Position numbers and translations under genes: made by a program. Under the pieces are notes generated by a model. It was not told the DNA's origin, made no database searches, and was given only the letters and a program-made list of their open reading frames with translations. Positions 62,518 to 64,000 of a DNA stretch of 64,000 nt are shown in pieces (position 1 is the stretch's first letter; every line of letters begins with the position of its first letter). Source of the DNA: Oegoconia quadripuncta (lineage: Eukaryota; Arthropoda; Insecta; Lepidoptera; Autostichidae); NCBI GenBank assembly GCA_949316235.1, contig OX438758.1, forward strand, positions 6,605,731-6,669,730, in the 5' to 3' direction.

Positions 62518-62720
62518 ACATACATAACGTTACGATCTATATGCCAAATGGGGTGGTCAGAGATATCCCAAACAATAATGTTCGGGTGTTGTGTTGTTGT
62601 AATGTTGAAACAATATCCACGGTTCACCTTATATACTACATAAATGCACACGTGATGATTAACGGTGATGCGCTCACCCCCTACGTGAGCGCATCACCGT
62701 TAAAACGTGCAACGTTAAGT
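62518..62720 (-). repeat. (TATG)-tail repeat folded into a hairpin
   Basis: ACATACATATACATACATAA tail, ACCCGAACATTATTG-type body in reverse, then a sharp 19-bp palindrome (62659-62677 TTAACGGTGATGCGCTCAC; 62685-62703 the complement). After it, ACGTGCAACGTTAAG continues in the opposite orientation, so the copy switches strand at the palindrome. Confidence 0.7.
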
Positions 62721-62803
62721 TTCTTGGACTTCTCAAAGGAGGACTGGTTAATCCCGAACGCTTGGCATCTTCAAACCCTGACTATTTTCAAGTGTAAATT
62801 TTA

Positions 62804-63096
62804 CATCATCATCATGTCAGCCCGTAAACATCCCACTGCAGGGATATAGACCTTCCCTCGTATATGAGGGAGTATGGGCCATAGTCCACCACGCTGGCCC
62901 AATGCGGGTTGGGAACTTCACATGCCTTTGAATTTTTATTTCTCAGGCGCGATGTTTTTCTTCGCCGTTTAAGAACAGTCGGATAAATGCAAATAAGTTA
63001 TTAAATTAAATTTAGAAACTCTTGGCCTGCCTTGGAATCGAACCCGGACCTCCCAAATTGGGAGACCGCGTCTTAACCCCTGAGCCACCGACGTTC
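62804..63096 (-). mobile_element. SINE-C, full length
   Basis: Tail CATCATCATCATGTCAGCCC, body CATACTCCCTCATATACGAGG in reverse and GGCCATAGTCCACCACGCTG, head with CCTTGGAATCGAACCCGGAC and GAGCCACCGACG. It is more complete than the 21135 copy (it retains the CAACCCGCATTGGGCC block). Confidence 0.92.
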
Positions 63097-63634
63097 CTTT
63101 CACATACAAAAATAAAATATTATTGGTTGATTGATTCAATTTGTATCTCTGAAGTCTCGTAAATAAAGACATGGCACAATCGTTTCGGAATGAAGAAAAA
63201 TCTGCTTGTATCGAATATCTGACAGTCACTCTTTTATATCAATCGAATTTCAAAAATCGTTTGAATTTGATTTTAGAACGTGAATTCTCTCGTTGCTCCG
63301 GCGCTGCGACCCCATTAATTAATTTATTTTCTTTGAATATTTTAGAATATCATAAATGAATTGGATTATTTATTATTGTTATACTATTGATTAGCCACTA
63401 ATTTATAATTATAATTTGACATAATAAATAAATAATAACTCAACAGAGTAGACAAACTGGTTTCAGAATTTAATATTGCTACTGTACGCTAGATGGCGGT
63501 AGGGCGTTCAAAGTTTTAATAGTTAGTAGGTATGAGCATGTGTTAGTATATTAGTTTAAGTTATGCAATAAACTGATTTCTTTCTTTTATATGTTTAAAT
63601 TAGGATGTATAACGACAGAATGTGAGTATAAAAT
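63097..63634. other. Unassigned DNA
   Basis: A 62-codon frame at 63171-63359 starts with balanced codons but has no domain. Nothing else recognised. Confidence 0.4.
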
Positions 63635-63960
63635 CCTTGAATATCACTGAGAGGAATGAATGAGGTGTCTTTGAGAGCTAGAATACCGAATAGTGTAATT
63701 AAGGAGTTAGATATGAGAAATGATATAGTCGCAAAGACTAAAGAAATTATATTCTTAAATAATTTAAGCATGTAGGGAGGATAAATAAATAAAACTAACG
63801 AGAATCATATGCGAGGTTAATGTGGCAGACTGTGAAAGGGAAGACCACGGCGAACGTACAACGATCAAATTGGCGACATCTCGAAGAAAGGCTAAGTCAA
63901 AAGTACTCTAAGCCGAGGAGCAGGCATGAAGAGTTTTAAAAGACTCCAGGAACAGAAAAG
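63635..63960 (+). pseudogene. RTE-like LINE C-terminus, decayed
   Basis: SLRARIPNSVIKELDMRNDI and VAKTKEIIF, later GRPRRTYNDQIGD and KKG-VKSTLSRGAGMKSF on the + strand, parallel to the intact block at 29.4 kb. Several stops and an insertion of AATAAATAAATAAAA break the frame. Confidence 0.75.
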
Positions 63961-64000
63961 GTCAGACTTCACCTAAAGTGAATTCGATATAAATAAAGTC

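Overview
The window is nuclear DNA of a moth or butterfly (Lepidoptera), from a gene-poor and transposon-rich region. It is AT-rich, and no complete host gene is visible. The lepidopteran call rests on the repeat content: tRNA-headed SINEs whose conserved stretch reads as the spurious peptide VAGSNPARG, a jockey/CR1-type LINE whose 3' end carries CATCAGGTGACCCGC before poly(A), mariner-type MITEs with the terminus TTAGGTCCTTACCTATGAA, and repeats ending in (TATG)n. Intergenic or intronic DNA of a host gene fits best.

Layout. 0-8 kb: a 263-bp hairpin MITE, an RTE-like LINE relic wedged between pieces of a mariner MITE, a decayed intron-containing Mutator-like (MULE) transposase gene joined to a mariner helix-turn-helix fragment, and a small ORF with 23-residue repeats that runs into four tandem 241-bp units. 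8.4-11.8 kb: an almost complete LINE on the minus strand, whose one ORF (1,028 aa) keeps all endonuclease and reverse transcriptase signature residues. 12-13.6 kb: one SINE broken by four later insertions, among them an 830-bp Tc1/mariner element with inverted repeats of about 270 bp. 14-21.5 kb: SINE and MITE pieces, a two-exon THAP-domain ORF interrupted by a retroelement with a perfect 12-bp target duplication, and a SINE nested in another repeat, also with a 12-bp duplication. 22.2-23.6 kb: scrambled BEL/Pao LTR-retrotransposon pieces with long palindromes and an octapeptide minisatellite. 24-64 kb: dispersed SINEs, MITEs and LINE tails separated by AT-rich DNA of no recognisable content, plus a decayed LINE at 50.5-51.35 kb and RTE-like relics at 29.4 and 63.7 kb.

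Families named here. SINE-A: tRNA-like head, tail GTTGTGCATAAAA. SINE-B1 and SINE-B2: related, heads TTTGGTGTAGTGGTTAG and ATTGGTGTAGTGGATAG. SINE-C: tail of ATG repeats. Retroelement P: about 390 bp, poly(A), no tRNA-like head, five copies. Repeat R: the common lepidopteran repeat from TAATATTATAAATGCGAAAG to GCCCGCGGGCGGAAAGCTAGT. Repeat F: ends in ACACACAGTGGAATTCAG. MITE-G: ends in CAGGGTGAAATT. MITE-H: ends in GGCCCGTATT, with TTA/TAA duplications.

The window is a record of successive transposition. LINE, SINE and DNA-transposon families insert into one another, and SINEs share 3' ends with LINEs that could have supplied their reverse transcriptase. The only sequences that might be host genes are the THAP-like two-exon ORF (16.0-16.9 kb), the MULE-like multi-exon relic (3.6-5.4 kb) and one candidate terminal exon at 33.4 kb. 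All calls come from reading the sequence; no database search was possible.
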